A stretch of 64,000 nucleotides of DNA from an uncultured Acetatifactor sp. (GCA_910585615.1 CAJUFO010000003.1:1-64000), one strand, 5' to 3'; positions 16,678 to 25,320 are shown, numbered from the stretch's first letter. Numbers and translations: made by a program. The notes: generated from the sequence alone by a model not told the origin.

Positions 16678-17103
16678 CCGCAGGCGCATGACCGCGGGCG
16701 TGTGCAGAAAAAAGTCCCACCTGTGCGGTTGGATGCTCATTCGAGCATCCAACCCAAGCAGACATCCTTCTTGAAACAGTCTTTGAATCCATTTCATGGT
16801 TCTGGCGAAATGCACTCATTGGAAAATCCTGCTGGCGCATGCGGATGTATTCGCGGATAAACAGAAGCGTCAGGAACTCTACCGCACATATGGCATTTAG
16901 CGCTCGGAGAATAGCTGTGCGCTTCATCCGCTTTGCAGCATACCCTGTCCGCGACAGAAATAGGAAAAAATTATTACCAATCATCTTGACAATCCATATC
17001 ATTTACATCAGAATAAAAACAGAGTCCGCTTTCCGGCAGGGCACTGTCATCATACACACAAACATCCGACACATACCAAAAACCCAAAAAGGAGGCCTAT
17101 CAC
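16678..17103. other. 426-base intergenic region with strong hairpin, no clear gene
   Basis: It holds a 12-bp perfect stem with loop ATTC at 16727-16754 (GGTTGGATGCTC / GAGCATCCAACC). No T-run follows on the plus strand; on the minus strand a T6 lies about 16 bases beyond. Short overlapping frames on both strands (16839-17195 plus, 16658-17002 minus) lack ribosome sites and family resemblance. A promoter candidate for the GH2 gene is near 16986. Confidence 0.5.
16986..17015 (+). promoter_or_regulatory. Candidate promoter of GH2 gene
   Basis: Consensus TTGACA (16986-16991), 18-base spacer and AGAATA (17010-17015). The -10 is weak, consistent with a regulated promoter. Confidence 0.5.
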
Positions 17104-18885
17104 ATGAAATGCTACATCAAAGACTATCCGAGACCCCAGTTCGTAAGAGCAGACTGGGAAAACCTGAACGGCACATGGGACTTTTGCTTCGATGATTACA
17201 ACCGGGGAGAGAAGGAGCGCTGGCAGGAGAAATTCCCCGGCGGCCTGCGGATACAGGTGCCCTTCACCTATGAGACGAAGCTCAGCGGCATAAAAGAGGA
17301 GGCTCCCCACAGCAATGTCTGGTACAGAAGGAGCATCCAGGTGGACGCGGGAAGGCTGGAACAGGACAATTACATCCTGCATTTCGAGGGCTCGGATTTC
17401 CTGACGAAGGTGTGGGTGAACGGCCGGTATGTCGGAAGCCACAGGGGCGGCTACGCCAGGTTCTCCTTTGACATCACGAACCTGGTCAGGGACGGCGAGA
17501 ACGAGATAGTGGTGAAGGTGGAGGACTCCTTGGATGTCCAGCAGCCCAGGGGGAAGCAGCGCTGGCTTCCGGAGAGCTACGGCTGCTTCTACGTGCAGAC
17601 CACAGGCATCTGGAAGACCGTCTGGTCGGAATATGTGCCGAAGACCCATCTGTCCCGCGTGAAGATGACCCCGAACATGGAGGACAGATGCCTGGAGGTG
17701 GAATATGAAGTGGAGGCTCCCGCCTATGCCTGGGACGGCAGCCTGACGGTGGAGGCGGTCGTGACCTTCCAGGGCAATCCGGTATGCCGGAACCTGACTG
17801 CTGTGAACTGCGGGCTTGTCCGGACGAAGCTGGATGTGATGACGGAGGCCCTGGGCGATGTGGACTGGGTGGTGCGCACATGGACGCCGGAGCGTCCCAA
17901 TCTGTATGATGTGGAATTCCGTTTGGTAAGAGACGGGGAGGCGTTGGATGCGGTGGGCTCCTACTTCGCCATGCGGGAAATCCGCATTGACGGAAGGCAC
18001 ATCCTGCTGAACAGCTACCCGCTCTACCAGAGGCTGCTGCTGGATCAGGGCTACTGGAAGGATTCCCATCTGACCCCGCCTAGCGAGGAGGCTCTGATAG
18101 AGGACATCGACAAAATCCGAGCCATGGGCTACAACGGCGTGCGCAAGCACCAGAAGGTGGAGGACGAGCGGTTCCTGTACTGGTGCGACGTGAAGGGCCT
18201 GCTGCTCTGGAGCGAGATGGCCGCAGCCTACCGCTATTCGGACAATGCGGTGGCGGAGTTCACCGCCGAGTGGGTGGAGATCCTGCGGCAGAACTACAAC
18301 CATCCCTGCATCATCGTCTGGACGCCCTTCAACGAATCCTGGGGCATCTCCAGGGTGAAGACGAACCGGAAGGAGCAGCAGTTCACCGAGGCCATATACC
18401 ATCTGACCAAGAGCATGGACGGCATGCGGCCCGTGGTCTCCAATGACGGCTGGGAGCACACGCTGACGGATATCCTGACGCTCCATGACTATGAGGAGGC
18501 AGGCAGCGTATTGAAGGCGCGGTATACGGAGCAAAAGGACGAGCTCCTGACGGCGGCCATATGCCACAACGGCTTCAAGACGGCTTTGGCGGACGGCTAC
18601 GGATACTGTGGGCAGCCCGTCATCATCAGCGAGTACGGCGGCATCGCTTTCGACAACAATGGCGACGGATGGGGCTACGGCAATCTGGTGAAGTCCAAGG
18701 AGGATTTCATCCGCAGATTCGACGATGTCACCACTGCCATCAAGGAACTGCCCTATGTATGCGGCTACTGCTACACCCAGGTGACGGACGTGCAGCAGGA
18801 GGTGAACGGCCTGATGGACGAGGAGCGCAATTTCAAGGTAGAACCGGGAGTCATCCGAGAGATCAACGAGAGGAAGGTTCTCTAA
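17104..18885 (+). CDS. Glycoside hydrolase family 2 enzyme
   Basis: 593 residues, cytosolic (no signal peptide). N-terminal jelly-roll sugar-binding domain (about 10-185), immunoglobulin-like domain (about 190-285), then the TIM barrel. The acid/base is E411 in PFNESWGIS and the nucleophile E510 in IISEYGGIAF, both at expected GH2 positions. The barrel starts with LLNSYPLYQRLLLDQGYW rather than the canonical GVNRHE-type motif, placing it in a subgroup often annotated as beta-galactosidase/beta-glucuronidase-like; the exact sugar cannot be read. AAAGGAGG lies eight bases before ATG 17104. It stands between two AraC-type regulators, either of which may control it. Confidence 0.9.
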   Translation: MKCYIKDYPRPQFVRADWENLNGTWDFCFDDYNRGEKERWQEKFPGGLRIQVPFTYETKLSGIKEEAPHSNVWYRRSIQVDAGRLEQDNYILHFEGSDFLTKVWVNGRYVGSHRGGYARFSFDITNLVRDGENEIVVKVEDSLDVQQPRGKQRWLPESYGCFYVQTTGIWKTVWSEYVPKTHLSRVKMTPNMEDRCLEVEYEVEAPAYAWDGSLTVEAVVTFQGNPVCRNLTAVNCGLVRTKLDVMTEALGDVDWVVRTWTPERPNLYDVEFRLVRDGEALDAVGSYFAMREIRIDGRHILLNSYPLYQRLLLDQGYWKDSHLTPPSEEALIEDIDKIRAMGYNGVRKHQKVEDERFLYWCDVKGLLLWSEMAAAYRYSDNAVAEFTAEWVEILRQNYNHPCIIVWTPFNESWGISRVKTNRKEQQFTEAIYHLTKSMDGMRPVVSNDGWEHTLTDILTLHDYEEAGSVLKARYTEQKDELLTAAICHNGFKTALADGYGYCGQPVIISEYGGIAFDNNGDGWGYGNLVKSKEDFIRRFDDVTTAIKELPYVCGYCYTQVTDVQQEVNGLMDEERNFKVEPGVIREINERKVL

Positions 18886-19009
18886 GAGTGTATGGTTTTG
18901 TTTCCTGGCTTCCGGGCAAAAAGCATTTGAGCCATATTTTTCTCTTGCCGCTTTTGTGGTATATTTAGTGAAAATTCTTGCATAATGCGGATTGCGGGAG
19001 GGTATGCGG

Positions 19010-20584
19010 ATGATCGATACGGGCGGACAGCCCTCAAAGCTGAGAAAGGAAGAGTGGCTGAGGGAAAACCCCATCTATCAGAATACGGTTGCCTGCGAAA
19101 AGAGGTTCAATCCGGACTTTTCCCTGTCCCAGCTGCATTTCCATGAATTCCTGGAAGTCAGCATCATCGCGGAGGGCAGCGGCATCCATCGCATCTGGAA
19201 CAGGGTCCTTACATGCAGGAAGGGCGACGTCTATGTGCTGAACGCGGGCGTGCCCCACGAGTATTTCGTGAAGGACGGGGAGGAAAAGCTGGTCATCCGG
19301 AACATCCTGTTCGATGTGGAGGACTGGTTCACAGGGGATCTGGCCTTGCCGGACAGCCCCCGGTTCTGCTACGGGATTTTCGACGAGGACATCCTGTCCG
19401 CCTATGTGTCCCTGAAGGGGCGCTCCATGGAGACGGTGGAGAGGATCTATCAGGCCATCGAAAAGGAGACTGTGGAAAAGGAACCTGAGTGGATGGAAGC
19501 CGTGAAGTCCCAGCTCGTCCTGCTTTTGATTGCCATAAGGCGGCATTTGGAGAAATCCTCCACGGATTCTTCTGTCACGCCCAGGGACAGGATGGTGGTG
19601 TCCACGGCCATGCGCCTGGTGAGGGAACAGTATTTCGATAAGGAACTGACGCTGGAGAGCATAGCAGATTCCCTGTACCTGAGCAAGTCTTATCTGAGCA
19701 AGCTGTTCTGCCGTGTCACGGGGGAGCATTTTTCCGAGTATCTCCGCAGCGTCCGGCTGCAGCAGGCCTGTAGGCTGCTGCGGGACACCCAGTTGACCAA
19801 TGAGCAGATTGTATACGGATGCGGCTTAAAGGACGTGCCCTCCTTCTACCAGCTGTTCAAGGCGAAGCTATCCATGACGCCCAACAGATATCGGACGGAA
19901 ACGAGAAAAACCATACAAAATAAAGAAGGAAAAGGAGAACCGAACATGAGCATTTTGACAGACATTTCAGAGAACCTGCAGCGGGGCAAGGCGAAGGTGG
20001 TAAAGGAGCTGGTACAGCAGGCAGTGGATGAGGGCATTCCTGTAGAGCAGATCCTAAGCGAAGGATTGCTGGACGGCATGGGCATCATCGGCGAGAAGTT
20101 CAAGAACAACGAGGTGTATGTGCCGGAGGTGCTTGTGGCCGCCAGGGCCATGAACATGGGGGCGCAGGTGCTCAAGCCCCTGATGGCGGAGGCAGGCGTG
20201 AAGGCCACAGGAAAGGTCTGCATCGGCACCGTACAGGGCGACCTCCACGACATCGGCAAGAACCTGGTGAAGATGATGATGGAGGGCAAGGGGCTGGAGG
20301 TAGTGGACCTGGGTACGGACGTGGCTCCGGAGACCTATGTGCAGACTGCCATCGAGCAGGGCTGCCAGGTGATTTGCTGCTCCGCGCTGCTGACCACCAC
20401 CATGGGCGTCATGGAGGAAGTGGTGAAGAAGGCGGAGGAAGCCGGTATCCGGGACAAGGTGAAGATTATGGTCGGCGGAGCGCCGGTGACGGAGGAGTAC
20501 TGCCGGAAAATCGGTGCGGACAAGTATACCCCGGATGCGGCCAGCGCGGCGGATGCCGCCGTGGAGCTCTGCGCCGCCTGCTGA
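19010..20584 (+). CDS. AraC regulator fused in frame to corrinoid protein
   Basis: 524 residues without a stop between two complete modules. Residues 1-312: an N-terminal cupin-like sensor (LHFHEFLEVSIIAEGSG, VYVLNAGVPHEYF) and a double HTH AraC domain (about 205-300, LTLESIADSLYLSKSYLSKL; MTPNRYRTETRK). Residues 313-524: a methyltransferase-type corrinoid protein with helical cap and DLHDIGKNLV, whose H413 ligates cobalt. AraC proteins normally end near residue 300, and CarH-like regulators show that B12 domains can sense light or corrinoid. Alternatively, the two products are separate, the second made from the internal start at 19946. ATG 19010 fits GGGAGG eight bases upstream better than ATG 19004 or TTG 18992. 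Confidence 0.75.
   Translation: MIDTGGQPSKLRKEEWLRENPIYQNTVACEKRFNPDFSLSQLHFHEFLEVSIIAEGSGIHRIWNRVLTCRKGDVYVLNAGVPHEYFVKDGEEKLVIRNILFDVEDWFTGDLALPDSPRFCYGIFDEDILSAYVSLKGRSMETVERIYQAIEKETVEKEPEWMEAVKSQLVLLLIAIRRHLEKSSTDSSVTPRDRMVVSTAMRLVREQYFDKELTLESIADSLYLSKSYLSKLFCRVTGEHFSEYLRSVRLQQACRLLRDTQLTNEQIVYGCGLKDVPSFYQLFKAKLSMTPNRYRTETRKTIQNKEGKGEPNMSILTDISENLQRGKAKVVKELVQQAVDEGIPVEQILSEGLLDGMGIIGEKFKNNEVYVPEVLVAARAMNMGAQVLKPLMAEAGVKATGKVCIGTVQGDLHDIGKNLVKMMMEGKGLEVVDLGTDVAPETYVQTAIEQGCQVICCSALLTTTMGVMEEVVKKAEEAGIRDKVKIMVGGAPVTEEYCRKIGADKYTPDAASAADAAVELCAAC
19931..19948 (+). promoter_or_regulatory. Internal ribosome site and start for free corrinoid protein
   Basis: AAAGGAG (19931-19937), eight bases, ATG 19946, in frame with the upstream AraC frame. 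It is as good a start signal as any in the window and would make a normal-length corrinoid protein alone. Confidence 0.8.
19946..20584 (+). CDS. Methyltransferase corrinoid protein (nested, in frame)
   Basis: 212 residues, the standard length of MtbC/MtvC-type corrinoid carriers. Residues 1-85 form the four-helix cap (ISENLQRGKAKVVKELVQQA, LLDGMGIIGEKFKNNEVYVPEV); 88-212 form the Rossmann B12 domain with GDLHDIGKNLV (H101 as lower axial ligand), the SALLTTTM loop and VGGAPVTEEY. It shuttles a methyl group between a substrate methyltransferase and a tetrahydrofolate methyltransferase, likely the two UroD-fold proteins just downstream. It shares the frame of the AraC gene, so cells may contain both the free carrier and the fusion. 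Function from family is secure; the substrate is unknown. Confidence 0.88.
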   Translation: MSILTDISENLQRGKAKVVKELVQQAVDEGIPVEQILSEGLLDGMGIIGEKFKNNEVYVPEVLVAARAMNMGAQVLKPLMAEAGVKATGKVCIGTVQGDLHDIGKNLVKMMMEGKGLEVVDLGTDVAPETYVQTAIEQGCQVICCSALLTTTMGVMEEVVKKAEEAGIRDKVKIMVGGAPVTEEYCRKIGADKYTPDAASAADAAVELCAAC

Positions 20585-20684
20585 GAAAATCTGTTGCACA
20601 TAGCCTGCACCCGAAAGTGGGTTTCGATTGTAGATTTTCAATCGTAGATTTTGAGTGCGAGGGAGCGGGCATGGGGGATAATGT

Positions 20685-21719
20685 ATGAAGAGAGATATGC
20701 GAAAATGGCTGGAGGAGCTTCAGGCTGCCCCAGTGAAAAAAGCCATGCCGGTTCTGTCCTTTCCGGCGGTGCAGCTCCTGGGAATCAGCGTGAAAGAGCT
20801 GATCTCCGACAGTGACAGACAGGCGGAGGGCATGAGGCTGGTGGCGCAGCGCACGGATGCCGCGGCGGCAGTAAGCCTGATGGACCTCTCCGTGGAGGCT
20901 GAGTGCTTCGGCTCCGCCATCCGGGTGTCGGACAGGGAGGTCCCCACCGTCGTCGGCCGAATCGTGGAGGACGAGGAGGGAGCGAAAGCCCTGGCGGTTC
21001 CCAGGGTGGGGAGCGCCAGGAGCGGGCTGTATGTGGAGGCCATCAGGAAGGCCGTGGGGCTGATTGAAGACAGACCGGTCTTCGCTGGCGCTATTGGGCC
21101 GTTCTCCCTGGCAGCCAGGCTGCTGGACGTCACGGAGATCATGATGGAGTGCTATGACGAGCCGGACATGGTGCACATAGTGATGGAGAAGGCCACGTCC
21201 TTCCTGACAGAGTACTGTAAGGCTTATAAGGAGGCAGGGGCAAACGGCATCGTCCTGGCGGAGCCGGTGACAGGCCTGCTGTCCCCTGCCCTTGCGGAGG
21301 AGTTTTCCGCGCCCTATGTGAAGCGGCTGGTGGATGCCGTGCAGGATGACTCCTTTGTCATCATCTACCATAACTGTGGGAACAATACCATCCAGATGAT
21401 AGATTCCATCCTGGACACGGGGGCCGCGGCCTACCATTTCGGAAATGCCATAGACATGGCCCAGATGCTGGCCCGCATCCCGGCCGGGACAGTGGCCATG
21501 GGAAATGTGGATCCCGCAGGAGAGTTCTGCCACGGCACGCCGGAATCCATCCGCAGGGCCACGCTGCAGGTGATGGAAAACTGCTGCCCTTATCCGAATT
21601 TCGTCATTTCCTCCGGCTGCGATATCCCGCCCATGTCGAAATGGGAGAATATCGATGCTTTCTTCGGGGCCGTGGAGGAATACTATGAACGCCGAGGCGC
21701 ACAGGGGGTATCGAGATGA
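20685..21719 (+). CDS. UroD-fold corrinoid methyltransferase (MtaA/MtbA-like)
   Basis: 344 residues. A TIM barrel of the uroporphyrinogen decarboxylase superfamily with the zinc motif of corrinoid methyltransferases: YHNCGNN (H and C) and SSGCDIP (second C), plus MGNVDP. These proteins move methyl groups between a corrinoid carrier and a thiol, folate or methylated substrate. Position after the corrinoid protein makes it a natural partner. The 100-base gap before it holds a short imperfect tandem repeat of GATTTTCAATCGTA type. ATG 20685 has only a weak GGGGGA ribosome site, and the stop overlaps the next gene by four bases (ATGA). Confidence 0.85.
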   Translation: MKRDMRKWLEELQAAPVKKAMPVLSFPAVQLLGISVKELISDSDRQAEGMRLVAQRTDAAAAVSLMDLSVEAECFGSAIRVSDREVPTVVGRIVEDEEGAKALAVPRVGSARSGLYVEAIRKAVGLIEDRPVFAGAIGPFSLAARLLDVTEIMMECYDEPDMVHIVMEKATSFLTEYCKAYKEAGANGIVLAEPVTGLLSPALAEEFSAPYVKRLVDAVQDDSFVIIYHNCGNNTIQMIDSILDTGAAAYHFGNAIDMAQMLARIPAGTVAMGNVDPAGEFCHGTPESIRRATLQVMENCCPYPNFVISSGCDIPPMSKWENIDAFFGAVEEYYERRGAQGVSR

Positions 21720-22834
21720 CAAACAGAGAACGAGCGATGAACATCCTGCATTACCAGCCGGCAGACCGGTTCCCGGCAGTCCATTTCGGCTACTGGAGCG
21801 AGCTGCTGGAGGAGTGGGCCGGACAGGGGAAGATTTCAAGAGAGCTGGCGGAGAGCGTGGCCGACGGGAACGAAGCCGACAAGGAGCTGGACCGCATCAT
21901 TGGCTGGGACTTCGACTGGTGCCGGACAGTGGGCCCCAGGAACGGCCTCTTCCCCTCCTTTGAGTACAGGATGCTGGAGACCCTGCCGGACGGCACCCAG
22001 CGGGTCCAGAACGAATTGGGCCTGATAGAGCGGGTGAAGCCCGGAGTGGCCTCCATCCCCTCGGAGGACGATTATGTCCTGAAGGACAGAGAAGCCTTCG
22101 AGACCCTCTATAAGCCTAAGATGCTCTATGCGCCGGAGCGGATAGACCTGGAGTATTATAAGCATTTCAACGAGACCAGGCCTATGGACGTCCCGGTGGG
22201 GCTGGCCCTGGGCAGCGTGCTGGGGGATATCCGTAACATGGTCTCCGTGGTGGGGATGAGCTATCTGATTTATGACGAGGATGAAGAGCTGTTCGCGGAC
22301 ATCGTGGACACCTATGCGGAAATGCAGTACCAGTGCGTGAAAACGGTTCTGGAGACCGGCGCGAAGTTCGACTTTGCCCATTACTGGGAGGACATCTGCT
22401 TCAAGAACGGCCCTCTGCTTTCGCCCGATATCTTTGAGGAGCTCTGCGCGAAGCACTATAAGAAGAGGAACGATCTGTGCCGTCAGTACGGAATCGATAT
22501 CATTTCGCTGGATTGTGACGGGGTGACGGAAAAGCTCCTGCCCACATGGTTCGAAAACGGGGTGAATACCATGTTCCCTATCGAGGTAGGCGTGTGGGGG
22601 GATCAGTTCGAGGCCGCCCGGGGCAGGTTCGGCAAGGGTATGCTGGGCGTGGGAGGCATGGACAAGACCGCGTTCCGCAAGGACAAGGCGGCTGTGGACG
22701 CGGAGATTGAGCGCATGAAGCGGCTGGCCTCCCTGGGCGGCTTCCTTCCGTGTCCCGACCACAGGATCATGCCCGGCTCCAGTTTCGAGCTGGTGCAGTA
22801 CTATGCGGAGGAAATCAAGAGGATAAAGGTATGA
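21716..22834 (+). CDS. UroD-family methyltransferase, second component
   Basis: 372 residues, uroporphyrinogen decarboxylase superfamily but of the subgroup lacking a clear H-x-C zinc site: the strand usually bearing it reads ISLDCDGVTEKLLPTW, and the C-terminus has CPDHRIMPGSSFELVQYY. In O-demethylase and related systems this subgroup includes substrate-specific methyltransferase I components, so it may take methyl from a methoxylated or methylated compound and load the corrinoid protein. It starts at the ATGA overlap with the previous gene, implying translational coupling. The true role of UroD in haem synthesis is unlikely here given the corrinoid context. Confidence 0.82.
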   Translation: MTNRERAMNILHYQPADRFPAVHFGYWSELLEEWAGQGKISRELAESVADGNEADKELDRIIGWDFDWCRTVGPRNGLFPSFEYRMLETLPDGTQRVQNELGLIERVKPGVASIPSEDDYVLKDREAFETLYKPKMLYAPERIDLEYYKHFNETRPMDVPVGLALGSVLGDIRNMVSVVGMSYLIYDEDEELFADIVDTYAEMQYQCVKTVLETGAKFDFAHYWEDICFKNGPLLSPDIFEELCAKHYKKRNDLCRQYGIDIISLDCDGVTEKLLPTWFENGVNTMFPIEVGVWGDQFEAARGRFGKGMLGVGGMDKTAFRKDKAAVDAEIERMKRLASLGGFLPCPDHRIMPGSSFELVQYYAEEIKRIKV

Positions 22835-22872
22835 CCTGGGAGCCTGCCCAATGGGATCCCTAAGGAGGCTGA

Positions 22873-23449
22873 ATGGTGAAAAAAATTGCAGATACCGAAA
22901 TTTTAGAGAATTTGGTGAAGAAGGCGCTGGAGCTGGGGGCGGATCATGCTGCAGCGATCCCTGTATCCAAAATCGAGACGGATGCCGGCTTCCGGAGCCT
23001 GTGCGAGCAGAACACCTGCGGGAGATACGGCAAATGCTGGACCTGTCCACCGGACGTGGGCGACATCGATACGCTGATGAAGACCATACGCACATTCGAC
23101 TACGCGGTCGTCTACCAGACCATAGGGATGCTGGAGGACAGCTATGACATAGAAGGCATGGAGGAGGCCGCGAAGAAGCACAACCTCCTGATCCGGAGGA
23201 TGGCGGAAGCGGTGAATGAGGATTCCTTTGTGCGCATCCTGCACCTGGGGGCCGGGGGATGCAATATCTGCCCGGTCTGCGCCAGGGTGGAGAACCATCC
23301 ATCCCTGCCGATTTCCGGACATGGCCATATCCTCGTTGGAGGCACATGGAATCAATGTGTCCAGGCTTGCTGCGGAATGCGGGATGAAGTATATTAATGG
23401 GCAGAATACCGTTACGTATTTTGGGGCTGTGCTTTGCTCTCCCATGTAG
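22873..23449 (+). pseudogene. DUF2284 metal-binding protein gene, frameshifted
   Basis: The first 140 codons match DUF2284 cysteine-rich proteins (CGRYGKCWTCPPDVGD, GGCNICPVCARVE). At 23295-23302 the tetranucleotide CCAT is present twice; deleting one copy restores a continuous frame into RFPDMAISSLEAHGINVS and the family-typical end MKYINGQNTVTYFGAVLC at 23449. As sequenced, translation instead ends at 23397 with 34 unrelated residues. DUF2284 proteins accompany corrinoid methyltransferases and may help electron or metal transfer; the exact role is unknown. It may be a genuine mutation, phase variation or a sequencing error. ATG 22873 follows AAGGAGG. Confidence 0.85.
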
Positions 23450-23470
23450 CCTGAATGGCTGAAAAATAAA

Positions 23471-23589
23471 ATACCCCGCTGCAAGCAACGGGGTATCAAG
23501 CTTGCAACGCTGCAGAGCAGAAAGTGTCCTTCGGACACTTTGGTATTTGACCCTCGCGGCATTCGCCAACTGGCCGTGCAAGCACGGCC
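23471..23589. repeat. Three consecutive palindromes between DUF2284 and RACo genes
   Basis: Hairpin 1: ATACCCCG / CGGGGTAT (23471-23496), with an A-rich left side that makes it a minus-strand terminator shape. Hairpin 2: AAAGTGTCC / GGACACTTT (23521-23541). Hairpin 3: GGCCGTGC / GCACGGCC (23572-23589). The block looks like an intergenic palindromic repeat rather than promoter DNA. Confidence 0.65.
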
Positions 23590-23638
23590 GCTTGGCTCAT
23601 TGCCCGCGGGAATAAAGAAAAGCATTCATGAGGTATTT

Positions 23639-25219
23639 ATGGCGAAAGTCAAGATAAATGGAGTTGTCTATGATGCGGGGCTGGGGGTGTTGCTGGGGGA
23701 TTTATTGACCGGGCAGCGCTCCGGGGAGAACCCTGCTTTTGGCCGTCAGGGGTCTGACGGGAATTCTGGGGGCTCTTTGATGGGGTTACCCCATGATTCT
23801 TTGATGGGGTTACCCTGCGGAGGCCATGGGCGCTGCGGGAAGTGCAGGGTGCGTGCCCATGGAGCATTGAGCCCCCTTTCGGATGCGGAGAAGCGGCTTT
23901 TGTCCCCGGAGGATATAGCCAGGGGCATCCGCCTGGCCTGCTGCACTGCCGTGGAGGGGGACTGCAGCGTTGAGCTGGAGCAGCGGGGCAGCGGACAGAT
24001 CCGGACTGCGGGGGATATGCCGGATATCCGGCTGAAGCCCTCCTTCCAGACCTATGGCTTTGTGCTGGATATCGGTACGACCACGCTGGCGGCACGGCTT
24101 TATGACGCCGACGGAAGGGTGCTGGCTGAGGGGAGCGGGCTGAACCCACAGGCAGTCTGGGGGGCCGACGTGATTTCCCGCATCGAAGCGGATCTGCGTG
24201 GCGAGGGGCACAAGCTCGCACAGGCAATCCGCGGGGCAGTGGACGGCCTGGTGAGAGAGCTCTCCGGAAAGGCGGGGATTGCGCCGGAGGACATTGACGG
24301 GATGGCGGTGACAGGAAATACGGTGATGCTCCATCTGCTCACCGGCACCTCCACAGAGCCCCTGTCCCACGCGCCCTTTGCGGCCGGGCGGCTGTTTGGG
24401 GAGACAGTGACGGCGAAAGGCCTGGGGCTTGCCGCCCTGTGCCCGGAAACCAATGTCTATCTGGCTCCCTGTGCGGCTGCGTTCGTGGGCGCGGATCTTA
24501 TCACGGCGGTTCTGGCGGGGGCTCTGTGTGATACGCCGGGCACGCGGCTGCTGGCGGACATCGGCACCAACGGCGAGATGGCCCTATGGCATGAAGGGGC
24601 GCTGTATTGCTGTTCCACCGCTGCCGGCCCTGCTTTTGAGGGCGCGGGAATCTCCATGGGAATGGGGGGGAGCGCAGGCGCGGTGGACAGGGTGGCCGTC
24701 AAGAACGGGAAGCTGAGCGCCCATGTAATCGGAGAGGGCACCGCCCTGGGGATTTGCGGAAGCGGCGTGGTGGACGCGGTGGCATGCCTGCTGGAGACAG
24801 GCCGGATGGACGATACGGGATACCTGGAAGAGGAGAGCGCAGTGGTCTGCGAACAGGTGGTCTTCACACAGAATGACGTAAGGATGGTACAGCTTGCCAA
24901 AAGCGCTATCCATGCCGGCATCAGGACCTTGTTGCACACGGCGGGGCTGGACTGCGCCCGGGTGGAGGCGCTGCTGATTGCGGGAGGCTTCGGCAGCTAT
25001 CTGGATGTAGGGAATGCGGCGAAAATCGGCCTGTTCCCGGAGGAGTTGCTGCCCTGCATCCGGGTGGTGGGCAATGCCGCCCTGAGCGGGGCGTCCATGT
25101 TGCTGTTGAATACGGATTACAGATTTGTCTGCGAAAGCTATGCGAAAGGCGCAAAGCTTGTGGAGCTGTCCTCCAACTCGTATTTCGCGGACGAATATAT
25201 GGAGAGGATGCTGTTCTGA
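23639..25219 (+). CDS. RACo-type corrinoid reductive activator (2Fe-2S plus ASKHA)
   Basis: 526 residues. An N-terminal ferredoxin domain binds 2Fe-2S (C60, C66, C69 in CGGHGRCGKC, and C101/C102), a linker follows, then a large DUF4445/ASKHA ATPase domain with FVLDIGTTTLAARLY, LADIGTNGEMAL and LLIAGGFGSYL. Such proteins (RACo, AcsV, RamA-like) use ATP to reduce inactive Co(II) corrinoid back to Co(I). It therefore services the corrinoid protein encoded 3.7 kb upstream. A 24-base tandem duplication inserts SLMGLPHD just before the first cluster cysteine. ATG 23639 follows GAGGT; frames upstream run through palindromes and are rejected. Confidence 0.9.
   Translation: MAKVKINGVVYDAGLGVLLGDLLTGQRSGENPAFGRQGSDGNSGGSLMGLPHDSLMGLPCGGHGRCGKCRVRAHGALSPLSDAEKRLLSPEDIARGIRLACCTAVEGDCSVELEQRGSGQIRTAGDMPDIRLKPSFQTYGFVLDIGTTTLAARLYDADGRVLAEGSGLNPQAVWGADVISRIEADLRGEGHKLAQAIRGAVDGLVRELSGKAGIAPEDIDGMAVTGNTVMLHLLTGTSTEPLSHAPFAAGRLFGETVTAKGLGLAALCPETNVYLAPCAAAFVGADLITAVLAGALCDTPGTRLLADIGTNGEMALWHEGALYCCSTAAGPAFEGAGISMGMGGSAGAVDRVAVKNGKLSAHVIGEGTALGICGSGVVDAVACLLETGRMDDTGYLEEESAVVCEQVVFTQNDVRMVQLAKSAIHAGIRTLLHTAGLDCARVEALLIAGGFGSYLDVGNAAKIGLFPEELLPCIRVVGNAALSGASMLLLNTDYRFVCESYAKGAKLVELSSNSYFADEYMERMLF
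23774..23815 (+). repeat. 24-base in-frame tandem duplication in RACo gene
   Basis: The 18-base string TCTTTGATGGGGTTACCC occurs at 23774-23791 and again at 23798-23815, period 24, encoding SLMGLP twice (residues 46-51 and 54-59) right before the 2Fe-2S cysteine C60. Confidence 0.9.
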
Positions 25220-25252
25220 GAGAGGCATGAAATAGAGAAGGAGGTTTGAAGC

Positions 25253-25297
25253 AAAAAATGACGAACCCCTGGCAAGGCCACGTATGCCAGGGGTTCG
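25253..25297 (-). terminator. Terminator of the SSF symporter gene
   Basis: Read on the minus strand: CGAACCCCTGGCA stem with TGCCAGGGGTTCG, nine-base loop, then TCATTTTTT. It lies 24 bases past the symporter stop and is convergent with the RACo gene. Confidence 0.85.
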
Positions 25298-25320
25298 AAT
25301 CTAATATCAGAATCTGGAAT

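Noticed and set aside
16658..17195. Overlapping small frames on both strands between the AraC-GGDEF and GH2 genes
   Set aside because: No ribosome sites, no recognisable family and mutual overlap; left as unassigned.
17050..19074. 674-codon minus-strand open frame opposite the GH2 gene
   Set aside because: Mirror of GH2 codon structure, with no family resemblance; the GH2 gene has catalytic motifs and a strong ribosome site.
20585..20684. Possible cobalamin riboswitch in the corrinoid cluster
   Set aside because: The gaps here and before 19010 are too short and show no B12-box-like structure; only a short imperfect tandem repeat is present.
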